Source: Polaribacter sp. Hel1_85
GTDB lineage: Bacteria > Bacteroidota > Bacteroidia > Flavobacteriales > Flavobacteriaceae
Length of the DNA: 64,000 nucleotides
NCBI RefSeq assembly: GCF_000766795.1
Contig: NZ_JPDS01000002.1
Location: 687,001 to 751,000 of the forward strand
Reading direction: 5' to 3'
The position numbers and the translations under genes are program-made. The notes beneath the pieces are model-generated. The model saw only the letters and a list, made by a program, of their open reading frames with translations. It was not told the DNA's origin and did no database searches. Shown here in pieces: positions 8,796-18,100 of the stretch. Numbering within the stretch: the stretch's first letter is position 1; the number at the start of each line of letters is the position of its first letter.

Positions 8796-9244
8796 TGAGT
8801 ACAATTAGAATTACAAAACAATTCAATTTTGAAACAGGTCATGCTTTATATGGTTATGATGGAAAATGTAAAAACGTTCACGGACATTCGTACAAGCTTT
8901 CTGTAACTGTTTCTGGAAAACCAATTAATGACAGTACCAATGTAAAATTTGGTATGGTGATTGATTTTGGTGATTTAAAAAAAATAGTAAACGAAGAAAT
9001 TGTAGATATTTTTGATCATGCAACTGTATTTAACAAAAATACACCTCATGTTGAATTAGCAAAAGAATTAATAGACAGAGGTCATCATGTTTTATTGGTA
9101 GATTATCAACCAACAAGTGAAATGATGGTGATAGATTTTGCTGAAAAAATTAAAAAAAGACTACCAAAAAAAATTAAATTACATTCTATAAAATTACAAG
9201 AAACAGACTCTAGTTTTGCAGAATGGTTTGCAAGTGAAAATTAA
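8795..9244 (+). CDS. queD: 6-carboxytetrahydropterin synthase / PTPS family
   Basis: A 149-residue T-fold enzyme. Zinc-binding histidines appear in FETGHALYG and in KNVHGHSYKLSV, and DFGDLKKIVNE, DHATVFN, PTSEMMVIDFA and KLQETDSSFAEWF follow in family order. QueD acts on dihydroneopterin triphosphate in queuosine synthesis; PTPS relatives act in other pterin routes, so the exact reaction is inferred. No other queuosine gene is nearby. Confidence 0.82.
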   Translation: MSTIRITKQFNFETGHALYGYDGKCKNVHGHSYKLSVTVSGKPINDSTNVKFGMVIDFGDLKKIVNEEIVDIFDHATVFNKNTPHVELAKELIDRGHHVLLVDYQPTSEMMVIDFAEKIKKRLPKKIKLHSIKLQETDSSFAEWFASEN

Positions 9245-9295
9245 TTTCTCTTTTAAAAATTGAAATACAGAATAATATCATCTATAATTATAAGT

Positions 9296-9303
9296 TATAT
9301 TTG
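9296..9303 (+). promoter_or_regulatory. -7 promoter element of the 9320 lipoprotein gene
   Basis: TATATTTG matches TAnnTTTG exactly, 17 bases before the ATG at 9320. Confidence 0.45.
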
Positions 9304-9319
9304 ACAAAAAATAATCATT

Positions 9320-9847
9320 ATGAAATTCTTTAAATTTATTTTAATCCTATTTATTACAGTTTCAATTACAAGTTGTAGTAGTGATTCTGAAGAACCAACA
9401 ATTACATTATCAAACGCTAATATTGCTGGCACTTATAATATTAGTAAATTAACCATAAACTCTACAATTAGTACAACTACAAATGGTGTTACATTTGATG
9501 TAGGAACTATTGATGTTGTTGGAGATACTTTTCAAGTTGATTTGGTAATGAACTCTAACGGAACATTTACTTCTTCTGGAGCTTATAGAGTAATCACTAA
9601 AACTAAATTAATAAGTGGAGATCAATTTGAAGATATAGAAATAATTAATCTTAATGGGTCTGGAAACTATACTATTAACGCAACAGACAGTAGTATTACT
9701 TTCTCAGGAACTGAAGATTTATTAGAAGGAAAACTTAATGTTGCTACTTTTAATGAAACAACTATAGTTTTAGAAAAAGAAGAAGAAGTAATTGAAGGCA
9801 ATAATACAATTGATGCTTCTGGAAACTTTACTCTTGCAAGACAATAA
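9320..9847 (+). CDS. small lipoprotein, lipocalin-like beta-rich
   Basis: A 175-residue protein with a lipoprotein signal peptide (FITVSITSC, Cys at about residue 19) followed by SSDSEEP, an acidic stretch of the kind seen in surface-exported Bacteroidota lipoproteins. The body is rich in Thr, Ser, Ile and alternating beta-strand pattern (AGTYNISKLTINSTISTTT), like the lipocalin-type small lipoproteins common in Flavobacteriaceae. Single gene with its own promoter and terminator. Function unknown. Confidence 0.75.
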   Translation: MKFFKFILILFITVSITSCSSDSEEPTITLSNANIAGTYNISKLTINSTISTTTNGVTFDVGTIDVVGDTFQVDLVMNSNGTFTSSGAYRVITKTKLISGDQFEDIEIINLNGSGNYTINATDSSITFSGTEDLLEGKLNVATFNETTIVLEKEEEVIEGNNTIDASGNFTLARQ

Positions 9848-9872
9848 TTGAATTAAAAAATATTATTACAAA

Positions 9873-9903
9873 AAAAGCTGTCTTTAAAAAGACAGCTTTT
9901 TTT
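9873..9903 (+). terminator. bidirectional terminator between the lipoprotein gene and pth
   Basis: AAAGCTGTCTTT and AAAGACAGCTTT form a stem with T runs on both strands. It serves the plus-strand lipoprotein gene and the convergent pth gene. Confidence 0.8.
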
Positions 9904-9927
9904 TATATTTTAAAGTAGATAATACTT

Positions 9928-10557
9928 TTATTTACCATTAAAAGTATTCATTGTATTTGCTAATCCAGCAGTTCCAAAACTGGTAATAACTTTTGCTGAT
10001 GTTGGTAAACGTTCAATTAATTGGCTTGTTTCTTCTTTATTCCATTCTCCAAGTACAAAATCTACTTGTCTTCCTCTAGAATAATTTCCTCCAACACCAA
10101 ATCTAAAACGTGCGTATTTTTGGGTATTTAGTTTTTCTTGAATATCTTTTAATCCATTATGCCCACCGGCAGAACCTTTTGCTTTTAAACGAATTGTACC
10201 AAAATCAATATTTACATCATCTGTAACTATTAAAATATTTTCTACGGATATTTTCTCTTTATCCATCCAATATTTAACTGATTTTCCACTTAAATTCATA
10301 AATGTACTTGGCTTTAACAATACAAAAGTTCTTCCTTTAAAACGAAAATTAGCAACATCACCAAGCTTTTCAGTTTCAAAAGTCACCTTATTTTCTTCTG
10401 CAACTTCATCAAGAATTTTAAAACCAATATTATGGCGCGTATTTGTATACTTATCACCAATATTTCCTAAACCAACAATTAAAAATTTCTTCATCAATTC
10501 TTCTTTAGATTCAACTTTTGTACCAAATATTTTAGAGAAAAAGCTTCTTAAATTCAT
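9928..10557 (-). CDS. pth: peptidyl-tRNA hydrolase
   Basis: Releases peptides from peptidyl-tRNA. The core starts at FLIVGLGNIGDKYTNTRHNI (about residues 25-44), with the catalytic His in TRHNIGF. PSTFMNLSGKSV and GGHNGLKDI follow. The 209-residue length includes a 21-residue N-terminal extension (MNLRSFFSKIFG...), common in flavobacterial homologs as I recall; the internal ATG giving MKKFLIVGLGN is the alternative start. It follows rplY on the same strand. Confidence 0.92.
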   Translation of the reverse strand: MNLRSFFSKIFGTKVESKEELMKKFLIVGLGNIGDKYTNTRHNIGFKILDEVAEENKVTFETEKLGDVANFRFKGRTFVLLKPSTFMNLSGKSVKYWMDKEKISVENILIVTDDVNIDFGTIRLKAKGSAGGHNGLKDIQEKLNTQKYARFRFGVGGNYSRGRQVDFVLGEWNKEETSQLIERLPTSAKVITSFGTAGLANTMNTFNGK

Positions 10558-10599
10558 TTGGTAAAAATACTATAAGTTCCTGAAATAAATTCAAGACAA

Positions 10600-10633
10600 G
10601 AAAAAAGCGTTACAGTTAAGTAACGCTTTTTGT
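10600..10633 (-). terminator. terminator after rplY
   Basis: AAAAAGCGTTAC and GTAACGCTTTTT form a perfect 12-bp stem around a 6-base loop, just downstream of the rplY stop and before pth. Confidence 0.8.
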
Positions 10634-10651
10634 AAATTATGTTTGCAAAAT

Positions 10652-11260
10652 TTATTCTGCTGCTGCTTCTGGAGTTGCTTCTTCTGTACCTTCCTCTTCT
10701 TCAACATCTTCAGTTGCGTTACGAGAAGTTCTTACTTGAACAACTACAGTATTGTCTGGGTGCATAAATGTATAATCATCATTAAATAATGATGTTACAA
10801 CTAATTTACTACCTATTTTTAATTCAGAAATATCTGCTGTTACAAAATCTGGCAAATTAGCTGGTAATGCTTTTACTCTTAATTTACGATTTGTAAAACG
10901 TAAAGAACCACCATTTAATACTCCAGGAGATGTACCTACTAATCTCACAGGAATTTTCATTGTAATTTCTTTATCATCAAATAACTGATAAAAATCTACG
11001 TGAATAATTCTGTCTGTTACAGGGTGAAACTGAATGTCTTGTAAAATTGCTGGTATTTTTTGTCCATCAACATCAATACTTGCTGTATAAACGTTTGGAG
11101 TGTATACCAAGTTTTTAAACGCTTTTTCTTCTGCTGAAAAGTGTATTGGGTTTTCTCCTCCGTATATAACGCAAGGAACCATACCAGCATTACGTAAGGC
11201 TTTAGTTGCTACTTTACCCACGCTTTCTCTTTTTGATCCTTTAATTGTAATTGATTTCAT
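10652..11260 (-). CDS. rplY: 50S ribosomal protein L25 / general stress protein Ctc
   Basis: A 202-residue two-domain L25 of the TL5/Ctc type that binds 5S rRNA. The N-terminal L25 domain ([35 protein letters not shown]) is followed by the Ctc beta domain ([19 protein letters not shown]). The acidic, alanine-rich tail ([16 protein letters not shown]) is usual in Bacteroidota. It sits 18 bases after prs, a conserved pair, and is followed by a strong terminator. Confidence 0.93.
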   Translation of the reverse strand: MKSITIKGSKRESVGKVATKALRNAGMVPCVIYGGENPIHFSAEEKAFKNLVYTPNVYTASIDVDGQKIPAILQDIQFHPVTDRIIHVDFYQLFDDKEITMKIPVRLVGTSPGVLNGGSLRFTNRKLRVKALPANLPDFVTADISELKIGSKLVVTSLFNDDYTFMHPDNTVVVQVRTSRNATEDVEEEEGTEEATPEAAAE

Positions 11261-11278
11261 TACTTTTTTATTAATTAT

Positions 11279-12220
11279 TTACATTAAAAATTTTCCACTA
11301 ATTGAGGTATTATCTTGTACTTTATGCATAACATCCGCAAATAATGGCGCGCAAGATACTACTTTTATTTTAGATGTAGTCTTTTTTAAAGGAATTGTGT
11401 CTGAAACAATTAACTCTGTTAAACCAGAATTTTCTATTTTTTCATAAGCACCTCCAGAAAGTATTGGATGTGTACAAATTGCACGTACACTTAATGCTCC
11501 TCTTTCCATCATTAAATCTGCTGCATGTGCTAGGGTTCCTCCAGTATCAATCATATCATCAACTAAAATTACATTCTTACCTTGAACATCTCCAATCAAT
11601 TCCATATGGCCAATTTGATTCGCTTTTATACGTTGTTTATAACAAATTACAACATCAGAATGTAAGTGTTTAGAATATGCATAAGCTCTTTTAGAACCTC
11701 CCATATCTGGAGAGGCAATAGTTAAGTTGTCTAACTTTAAACTATTAATATATGGCATAAAAATAGTAGAAGCGAACAGATGATCTACTGGTTTTTCGAA
11801 AAAACCTTGAATTTGATCTGCATGTAAGTCCATCGTCATAATTCTTGTTGCCCCTGCAGACTCTAAAAGTTTTGCAACTAATTTTGCTCCAATAGCAACT
11901 CTTGGTTGGTCTTTTCTATCTTGTCTTGCCCAACCAAAATATGGCATTACAGCTGTAATATGTCTTGCAGATGCTCTTTTTGCTGCATCACACATTAATA
12001 ACATTTCCATTAAGTTATCTGCATTAGGAAATGTAGAGCCAATAATAAAAACTCTTCTACCTCTTACAGATTCTTCAAAGGCAGGCTGAAATTCTCCGTC
12101 ACTAAAATACGTTGTTTTAACTTTTCCTAAAGTAGTGTTGTATTCTTTTGCAATTTTTTCTGCCAAAACTGTGCTTTGTCTGCAAGCAAAAAGTTTTGGT
12201 GCTAATTGATTTGTAGGCAT
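11279..12220 (-). CDS. prs: ribose-phosphate pyrophosphokinase
   Basis: Makes PRPP from ribose 5-phosphate and ATP for nucleotide, His and Trp synthesis. The 313-residue protein has the class I Prs hallmarks: FSDGEFQPAFEESVRGRRVF, the flexible loop PYFGWARQDRKDQPRVAIGAKLVA, MDLHADQIQGFF and the PRPP-binding signature VILVDDMIDTGGTLAHAADLM. It is the first gene of the prs-rplY unit and has a TAnnTTTG promoter upstream. Confidence 0.95.
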   Translation of the reverse strand: MPTNQLAPKLFACRQSTVLAEKIAKEYNTTLGKVKTTYFSDGEFQPAFEESVRGRRVFIIGSTFPNADNLMEMLLMCDAAKRASARHITAVMPYFGWARQDRKDQPRVAIGAKLVAKLLESAGATRIMTMDLHADQIQGFFEKPVDHLFASTIFMPYINSLKLDNLTIASPDMGGSKRAYAYSKHLHSDVVICYKQRIKANQIGHMELIGDVQGKNVILVDDMIDTGGTLAHAADLMMERGALSVRAICTHPILSGGAYEKIENSGLTELIVSDTIPLKKTTSKIKVVSCAPLFADVMHKVQDNTSISGKFLM

Positions 12221-12255
12221 TTAGATGTATTTTTTGTTGTGTTGTTGTTAGATAG

Positions 12256-12263
12256 CAAAAGTA
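12256..12263 (-). promoter_or_regulatory. -7 promoter element of prs
   Basis: TACTTTTG on the minus strand matches TAnnTTTG and lies 36 bases upstream of the prs ATG. Confidence 0.5.
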
Positions 12264-12319
12264 GAAATTATTTATTGACTTTGAGATTTATTTATAGACT
12301 TTAAAATAAAATAATTTAA

Positions 12320-12327
12320 TACATTTG
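12320..12327 (+). promoter_or_regulatory. -7 promoter element of tRNA-Leu
   Basis: TACATTTG matches TAnnTTTG and ends 19 bases before the tRNA, a normal distance for a tRNA transcript with a short leader. Confidence 0.55.
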
Positions 12328-12345
12328 CAATCCTATTTATTACTT

Positions 12346-12427
12346 GCTCAAGTGGCGGAATTGGTAGACGCGCTGGATTCAAAATCCAGTTCTTTCGAGA
12401 GTGAGGGTTCGATTCCCTCCTTGAGTA
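12346..12427 (+). tRNA. tRNA-Leu (anticodon CAA)
   Basis: An 82-nt class II tRNA. The acceptor stem GCTCAAG pairs with CTTGAGT (one G-T end pair). The D arm contains GGCGGAATTGGTAGACGC. The anticodon stem CTGGA/TCCAG encloses TTCAAAA with anticodon CAA. A long variable arm precedes the T arm GAGGGTTCGATTCCCTC. CCA is not encoded. It marks the left edge of the accessory island; tRNA genes are common integration sites, but no repeated 3' end was found in the window. Confidence 0.96.
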
Positions 12428-12434
12428 CTCAAGG

Positions 12435-12466
12435 AAAACCTCAACTTTTTACAGTTGAGGTTTTTT
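12435..12466 (+). terminator. terminator after tRNA-Leu
   Basis: AAAACCTCAACT and AGTTGAGGTTTT form a 12-bp stem around TTTTAC with a T run, 8 bases past the tRNA. The tandem GGTACAACATAGGTACAAC follows at about 12,471-12,490. Confidence 0.8.
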
Positions 12467-12518
12467 ATTAGGTACAACATAGGTACAACAAATTGAGGTT
12501 TGCTCCTTTTTTATCAAA

Positions 12519-12743
12519 CTAATCAAATTTGAAAAAATCATGAACCTCCACTCCCACTGCATCAGCAATTTTCTTTAAAGTTAAAGTTGTAGGATTTTGT
12601 CTTCCATTTTCTATAGCCGACAAATTGGACTTTTCCATAGAAATAATAGCGCAAATATCTAATTGACTAAATTTATTAGTTCTTCGAATTTTAGATATAT
12701 TTTTTCCTAACTTTTTTAAGTATTCCTTATCATCATAATTCAT
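12519..12743 (-). CDS. XRE-family HTH transcriptional regulator
   Basis: A 74-residue single-domain Cro/C1-type repressor. The helix-turn-helix spans about residues 12-68: ISKIRRTNKFSQLDICAIIS then MEKSNLSAIENGRQNPTTLT. It is divergent from the membrane/SH3 gene, and a perfect palindrome lies between them at 12,779-12,796. It probably represses the divergent operon or itself. Small XRE proteins of this kind are typical of integrated elements and of Bacteroidota accessory regions. Confidence 0.88.
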   Translation of the reverse strand: MNYDDKEYLKKLGKNISKIRRTNKFSQLDICAIISMEKSNLSAIENGRQNPTTLTLKKIADAVGVEVHDFFKFD

Positions 12744-12778
12744 ATAAAGTAAATTACTTGAATAAAGAGTTTGATAAG

Positions 12779-12796
12779 GTTATGATATATCATAAC
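12779..12796. promoter_or_regulatory. perfect 18-bp palindrome, likely XRE operator
   Basis: GTTATGATATATCATAAC is self-complementary over all 18 bases. It lies between the XRE gene and the divergent membrane/SH3 gene, just upstream of a perfect -7 element (TATTTTTG at 12,805-12,812), so a bound dimer would cover the -33 region. Assignment to the neighbouring repressor is inference. Confidence 0.6.
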
Positions 12797-12804
12797 TATT
12801 TTAT

Positions 12805-12812
12805 TATTTTTG
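12805..12812 (+). promoter_or_regulatory. -7 promoter element of the SH3/VanY operon
   Basis: TATTTTTG matches TAnnTTTG exactly and lies 9 bases after the palindrome. The tiny frame MKKKKFKTILL at 12,832 and the ATG at 12,873 follow. Confidence 0.5.
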
Positions 12813-12922
12813 TACTTTGAGGTCAAAAAAAATGAAAAAGAAAAAATTTAAAACAATCTTATTATAAATACTATGAAAACAGAAAACATACAAAAAAAAA
12901 GTATCAATCCATTTCAAATGGC

Positions 12923-14068
12923 TTGGGCATCACAGGACTAGTTCTAGGAATACTTACCTTGTTAATTTCATTTATTCCTTTATTTGGTTTGTTTGCGATT
13001 TTCTTTGGAATCATCGCTGTTTCTATTTCACTAATAGGGCTTGTAATTGCTTTAAAACACAATCATGAAAAAGGATTAATTATCGGAGCTCTGATTTGTT
13101 CATTGTTAGGAGGTGGAATTGCCTACTCACAATATGCTGCTTTGAATGCGATTACCAAAGAAGTTGTAGAAGAAGTAAATAAGAATAAAACAGAGAATAA
13201 AGTAAAGAAGGTGACTAATGTCAGGGATCAAGAGGTTGCATTTGTCTTAGATCATTTTAATAAATCTTCACAAACTCTTACAGATGAAAATGGATTACCT
13301 CTTAATTATGAATACAGGATAGAAATTCTTGAAACTAAACCTTTAGGTAAAACGAAAGTAATATCAAGTAGTTCTAATTCAGATAAAGGAAAGGATGGAT
13401 ACATGAATTCAATGTATGCTGAATTATCAGTAAGTAAGATTAAGCTCAAATTATTATTTAATGGAAAACAAATAAAAGATGTAGATTTCATTTCGCAGAC
13501 TTACGAGAGAAGTCAAACTAACCCCTTTTTAGATTATTATAACAGCAGTAAGTACTTTAAAAAGACGTTAAGCTATACACCAGGATTAGATGATAAAAGT
13601 GTTTTAAATAAAGCCATAAAAACTTTTACTAAACCTAATTACTATAGAGATTTTATAGGAAGAAAAAAAGATAAAGATGCAAAGTTTGAGAATGAATATA
13701 TTAATGCTACTTCTGACCTTATTAAATCCTCAAATATTTTAAACATCAAAACGATTGAAGACTTTCAAAAAGTAAAAGTCACTGTAAAGGAAGAAAAAAT
13801 TAAAGATGAAGCTATTGAAGAAACAACGAATTCTAAAAAATTATTAATTACGGTCGATAATTTAAGAGTAAGAACAAGCCCTGATTTGGATGCAGAAAAA
13901 ATAGAAAACTTACCTTTGAATACAGTTGTTGAGTTTTTAAATAAAAAGTCAGACAATAAGACTGAAGTAACTATTAAAGGAGAAGAGATTAATGAATATT
14001 GGTATCAGATTAAAACACCCTCAGGAAATATTGGTTGGATACATGGTTGTTGCTTTGAAGAAAAGTAA
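12923..14068 (+). CDS. membrane protein with C-terminal SH3 domain
   Basis: The intact frame gives 381 residues. The first 75 contain two or three membrane helices of the DUF4190 kind (GLVLGILTLLISFIPLFGLF). A charged central region follows (about 80-290). A bacterial SH3 domain of about 65 residues closes the protein (VDNLRVRTSPDLDAEKIENL and NIGWIHGCCFEEK). The listed TTG start is doubtful. An ATG at 12,873 reads MKTENIQKK and meets this frame only after a -1 shift in a run of nine A at 12,892-12,900 (see findings). One base separates it from the VanY-like gene, so they form an operon. Possible envelope or wall-binding role. Confidence 0.72.
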   Translation: MGITGLVLGILTLLISFIPLFGLFAIFFGIIAVSISLIGLVIALKHNHEKGLIIGALICSLLGGGIAYSQYAALNAITKEVVEEVNKNKTENKVKKVTNVRDQEVAFVLDHFNKSSQTLTDENGLPLNYEYRIEILETKPLGKTKVISSSSNSDKGKDGYMNSMYAELSVSKIKLKLLFNGKQIKDVDFISQTYERSQTNPFLDYYNSSKYFKKTLSYTPGLDDKSVLNKAIKTFTKPNYYRDFIGRKKDKDAKFENEYINATSDLIKSSNILNIKTIEDFQKVKVTVKEEKIKDEAIEETTNSKKLLITVDNLRVRTSPDLDAEKIENLPLNTVVEFLNKKSDNKTEVTIKGEEINEYWYQIKTPSGNIGWIHGCCFEEK

Positions 14069-14069
14069 G

Positions 14070-14852
14070 ATGAGGTACTTTCTATATGTATTGATAAGCT
14101 TTACGATTATATCTTGTAAAAAAGATCAAAAGACGAAAGAGTCAAGCAAAAAGGTAAACCCAATAATTTCTATAGACACCATTAAGAAAGCTAAAGAAAT
14201 TGTTGAGGTTAAAGCTATTGATAAGAATTTTGTGTTAGGAAAATTCAACTACCAAAAAGATACTTCTTTTGTTAAAGTTGATGCTATACATGCCTCAAAA
14301 ACAATTTACTTACAAAAAGAGGTTTATATAGCGTTTATCAAAATGCACGAAGCAGCTAAAGCTGAAAACATCAATTTAAAGATCATTTCTGGTACTCGTA
14401 ATTTTTATGAGCAGAAAAGGATCTGGGAGAGAAAGTGGAAGAGGTACAAAGATTTATCACCGATTAAAAGAGCACTAAAGATTTTAGAATATAGCTCAAT
14501 GCCATCAACTTCACGACACCATTGGGGAACAGATATGGATTTAAACAACCTCAACAATTCGTATTTTCAAAGAGGGATGGGTGCCAAAGAATATCAATGG
14601 TTAAAAGAAAATGCTAAAAAGTATGGGTTTTATCAGGTTTATACTTCTAAAGAAAATGGAAGAACTGGCTATAATATGGAGATGTGGCATTGGTCTTATA
14701 TCCCTTTGGCGAAGGAATATTTATCATATTATAATTTAAAGATTTCTTATGATGATATAACTGGTTTTGAAGGATCAGAATTAGCAGGAGAATTGAATAT
14801 CATTAAAGATTTTGTGAATGGTATCTCAAATGGTGAAGATGGTATACACTAA
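14070..14852 (+). CDS. M15 (VanY-type) D-alanyl-D-alanine carboxypeptidase lipoprotein
   Basis: A 260-residue lipoprotein. I start at the ATG at 14,070 (MRYFLYVLISFTIISC), one base after the previous stop, because it gives a clean lipobox with Cys at residue 16; the open frame extends to 13,992 without a signal peptide. The M15B zinc site is visible in STSRHHWGTDMDLN and NMEMWHWSYIP. SGTRNFYEQKRIW is also typical. It would trim peptidoglycan stem peptides in the periplasm or outer membrane. Confidence 0.85.
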   Translation: MRYFLYVLISFTIISCKKDQKTKESSKKVNPIISIDTIKKAKEIVEVKAIDKNFVLGKFNYQKDTSFVKVDAIHASKTIYLQKEVYIAFIKMHEAAKAENINLKIISGTRNFYEQKRIWERKWKRYKDLSPIKRALKILEYSSMPSTSRHHWGTDMDLNNLNNSYFQRGMGAKEYQWLKENAKKYGFYQVYTSKENGRTGYNMEMWHWSYIPLAKEYLSYYNLKISYDDITGFEGSELAGELNIIKDFVNGISNGEDGIH

Positions 14853-14955
14853 AATTTATTATTTCTTTTAAATTCTAGATCTTAATAATTGAAAATGGCA
14901 CAGATCTTTTTCTAATCCTAAACTCCTTATTTATATAACATAAAACCTGTAAATT

Positions 14956-15051
14956 ATGGATCAAAAAAAGGATGCAAATGATTTAATTATTAAAATTATT
15001 AAGGATAGTTGCAATTTAATTATTCTTTGGATTAAGAAGAAAAACATTTAG
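14956..15051 (+). CDS. possible 31-residue small protein
   Basis: ATG at 14,956 opens MDQKKDANDLIIKIIKDSCN and ends LIILWIKKKNI. It is hydrophobic at the C-terminal half and flanked by Lys. It lies between the VanY-like gene and a bidirectional terminator. No homolog is recalled and chance cannot be excluded. Confidence 0.25.
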   Translation: MDQKKDANDLIIKIIKDSCNLIILWIKKKNI

Positions 15052-15063
15052 CATCAAAAAGAG

Positions 15064-15092
15064 AAACCAACCCAATATGGGTTGGTTTGTTT
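15064..15092. terminator. bidirectional terminator between convergent operons
   Basis: AAACCAACCCA and TGGGTTGGTTT form a perfect 11-bp stem around ATA. It ends the VanY-like operon on the plus strand and the primase-helicase gene on the minus strand. Confidence 0.75.
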
Positions 15093-15109
15093 ACAAGTAA
15101 GTTAATTTC

Positions 15110-18100
15110 TTACTTCTTTTTTCTCTTTTTAGCATCAGCAAAATTTCTATAATCTAGAAGGTTTATATTATAAATTTTGATGCTATAATTGCTTACAGTT
15201 TTACTATCAGAGCTATTTGCAAAATAGTCATTCAGAAATGTACCAGGATTATATATTCCTTTGTTGTAAATCCTAGGAGGGATGCTACCATCCTTCATCA
15301 CAAAACTATTGTTACTATACGCATAAGTGCATAAAAAACTACAAGTTTCTACTGAAGAAAAATCAGCATAAAGAAGTTTAACTTCATGATCAAAAATCAA
15401 ATAAGCAGGTTTAGTTATTTTTGCAGCTTCAGGATTAGAAGAATTAATTGTAATTCTTCCTTTAGGAGTGTTAACACTTAATCTTATTGATTTTTTATAC
15501 ATTTCAGATGTTTTAAATAAGATGTTATAAACATCATATTGGTTTATTTCTTTTAAATTAGCTTTAAACCTTTTGTTTATAGTTGCTAATTGAAAATCTT
15601 CCTCACAAAATAAGGTTTGAGTTATAAATTCCATAGGTATTTTTTGATTTAATTTTTTATAGGTATTGTTATCAACTGCTTTACATGCAGCTAATAAAAA
15701 AGTATTTATAGTTTTTAGATCCTTCTTTAGTTTTAGAATTACCTCTGCTACTTTCGGAAGAGATTTCTTTTTAGGATCATTTAATAAACTATTGATACAG
15801 TCGTTTAATTTTTGAAATTTTTTTTGATCTATAGCTTCCTTTAAATTGTTATAGATTTCAATTAAGTGAGTATGCTTAAGACGTAATTTTGGATTGATGT
15901 GGGTTTTAAGTTTTACGTTCAATTTACTCCAAACACTCTCAAATTCTATCATACTCTCCTCATAGGTACAATTCTCTGGTTCTTTGTTATTATACTCATG
16001 ATCATTTAGCGCCAACATCATTTTATCACTCCTTAGAATTCTTGGAATTTTAATACTTTCATAGGATTTGACATCTCCAGATTTAGAATATTTTAAAGGC
16101 TTGTAGATTGATAATCGATCTAATTGACTATCTAAATTTTCTAAATCTATTTTTTTCATCAGTACCTCATTTTTGGTATGTTCTTTAAGATTATCTTTGT
16201 CTGAATTATATGAGTTGTCTAATAAGTACGATGTCTTTTCCTTCAGCATTAAAGCCCAAATCTCTTTTATATCTATTTCAGGATTTGTATTTGTGTAAGA
16301 GATATAAGTAGGAAATACTTCTTTCTTGATTCCCAAATTTTTATCCGCCAAAAAGTCATAAAATTTCAGGTAGTTCAATCCATCTAAACGATTAAAGTTT
16401 TGAAAAGCCTTGTATGATTTGAGATAACTTGTAATTTTCTTAAGATAACTATTTGTGTTTATTGGTAGAAGCTTCACTTCAGGATTTATCAGGTACCTTA
16501 AAATTTCTATTGCCTTATCTGGTCCATACCAATAGGTAAATTGTAAGTGATGCGTAATTAAATTGTTAATTGCTCTTTCGTATGATACGTGAAAATCACC
16601 ACCAAGAATGAATTTATTATTTTTAAATTCAGTTACTATAAAGTTTTCTGTCTTAGAGCTAAAAGGATTTTTAATTACACCTGATGCCTTCATAATAAAT
16701 CTTTTATCTATATCTAAATGATTGTGCAAATACATCAATGCTTTTTCGTTATTCAAAAAACTTCTAATGACTTCATTCTCTAAGCTTATTTGGTCTTCTG
16801 TCATTTCAGGTAAAGGCTCTGATATATGAGAATTTTTAATTATAGATAAGAAACCTGCATCTTTAGCCATAAAATGATAGCCATCTAAAGAACACAACCA
16901 ATCTTCGTATATGCATTTTTTCTTTTCTAAACGATTTACAATATCCTGTTTGTTTTCACTTTTTTTCCGATATTCAACAATATCATTGTATCTGACTTCA
17001 TCTGGATTATTTCTAATTTCATCTAAATGACACATTTGTTCTTCAATTTCTTTGTCCTTTTTTATAACCGCTGTTAAACTTTTGTCTTGAGAAAGAAGGT
17101 GATTGTTGTATTTGTTAATGCCTAAAAGCACTCTTCCTGAGTAATTACAATCAAACTTTCTAGAGATATTATTTTGATCAGTTCTAAACATCTTAGGAAA
17201 GAAAACTGTGGTATGGCATTTTCGATTTCTGAATCTATTCATTGCTTGCACTGCATCACTTGCATTAATAGTAGTATGCCTTTTTCCTAAATCTATTACA
17301 ACTCCGTATTTTTGAGTTGAAGATTTTTCTGCTAAAAAATCATCCTCAGTTATTCCATCTCTGTTGATGTTAATTCCATTTATAAAATAGGTGGTTGTTA
17401 AAATGACATCATAATCTCCGAATTTCCCCTCCAAAATATTATTTGTGCATTCTCCATTTGAACCAGAATAAAACAGTCCTACTTTAATATCTGAAGATAA
17501 CTTGGATTGGATTTCTTTAGTGTAATTGTCCATTTTATCCTTAAAATTAAAAATATGAACAACTTTTCTTCCTTGTTTGTAATACTTGTGTATTTGACGT
17601 ATCACAGCAGTTGATCTTTGTTCACCATTATTAGTATCAAGATGTGTTAAATGTATGGTAGGTTTGAATTTATATTTCTTATTTATAATTACACGTTGAT
17701 AAAGGTGATTTAATTTATATTCCTGCATGAGATCCTGTACCACATGAGTCTCAACATTAGGAGTACCAGACATAAAGATGATTTTTGTTTTAGCTTTAGC
17801 TTTCCTTCTCACAAATTCAATAAGATAAAGAATAACCTCAGCAATAATATCTGCTCTATAACCTAGTCCATCAGATAATGAATGAGATTCATCAATTACT
17901 ATGTACTTTTGAGTTGCAAGTTCTTCAAATGGTGTGTTTAGTATTTGATTATAGGTTGTGTACACAACAAGTTCCTCGTCTATAGGTAGGTCTTTGCCTT
18001 TAAGTGTTTTCTCATAATCAAAACGAATCGTTTCGTCGTCTGACTTTTTTAAATTTCCTATAACAGACCCTATGTCAGAATGTGAAAATAATTTAGGTCC

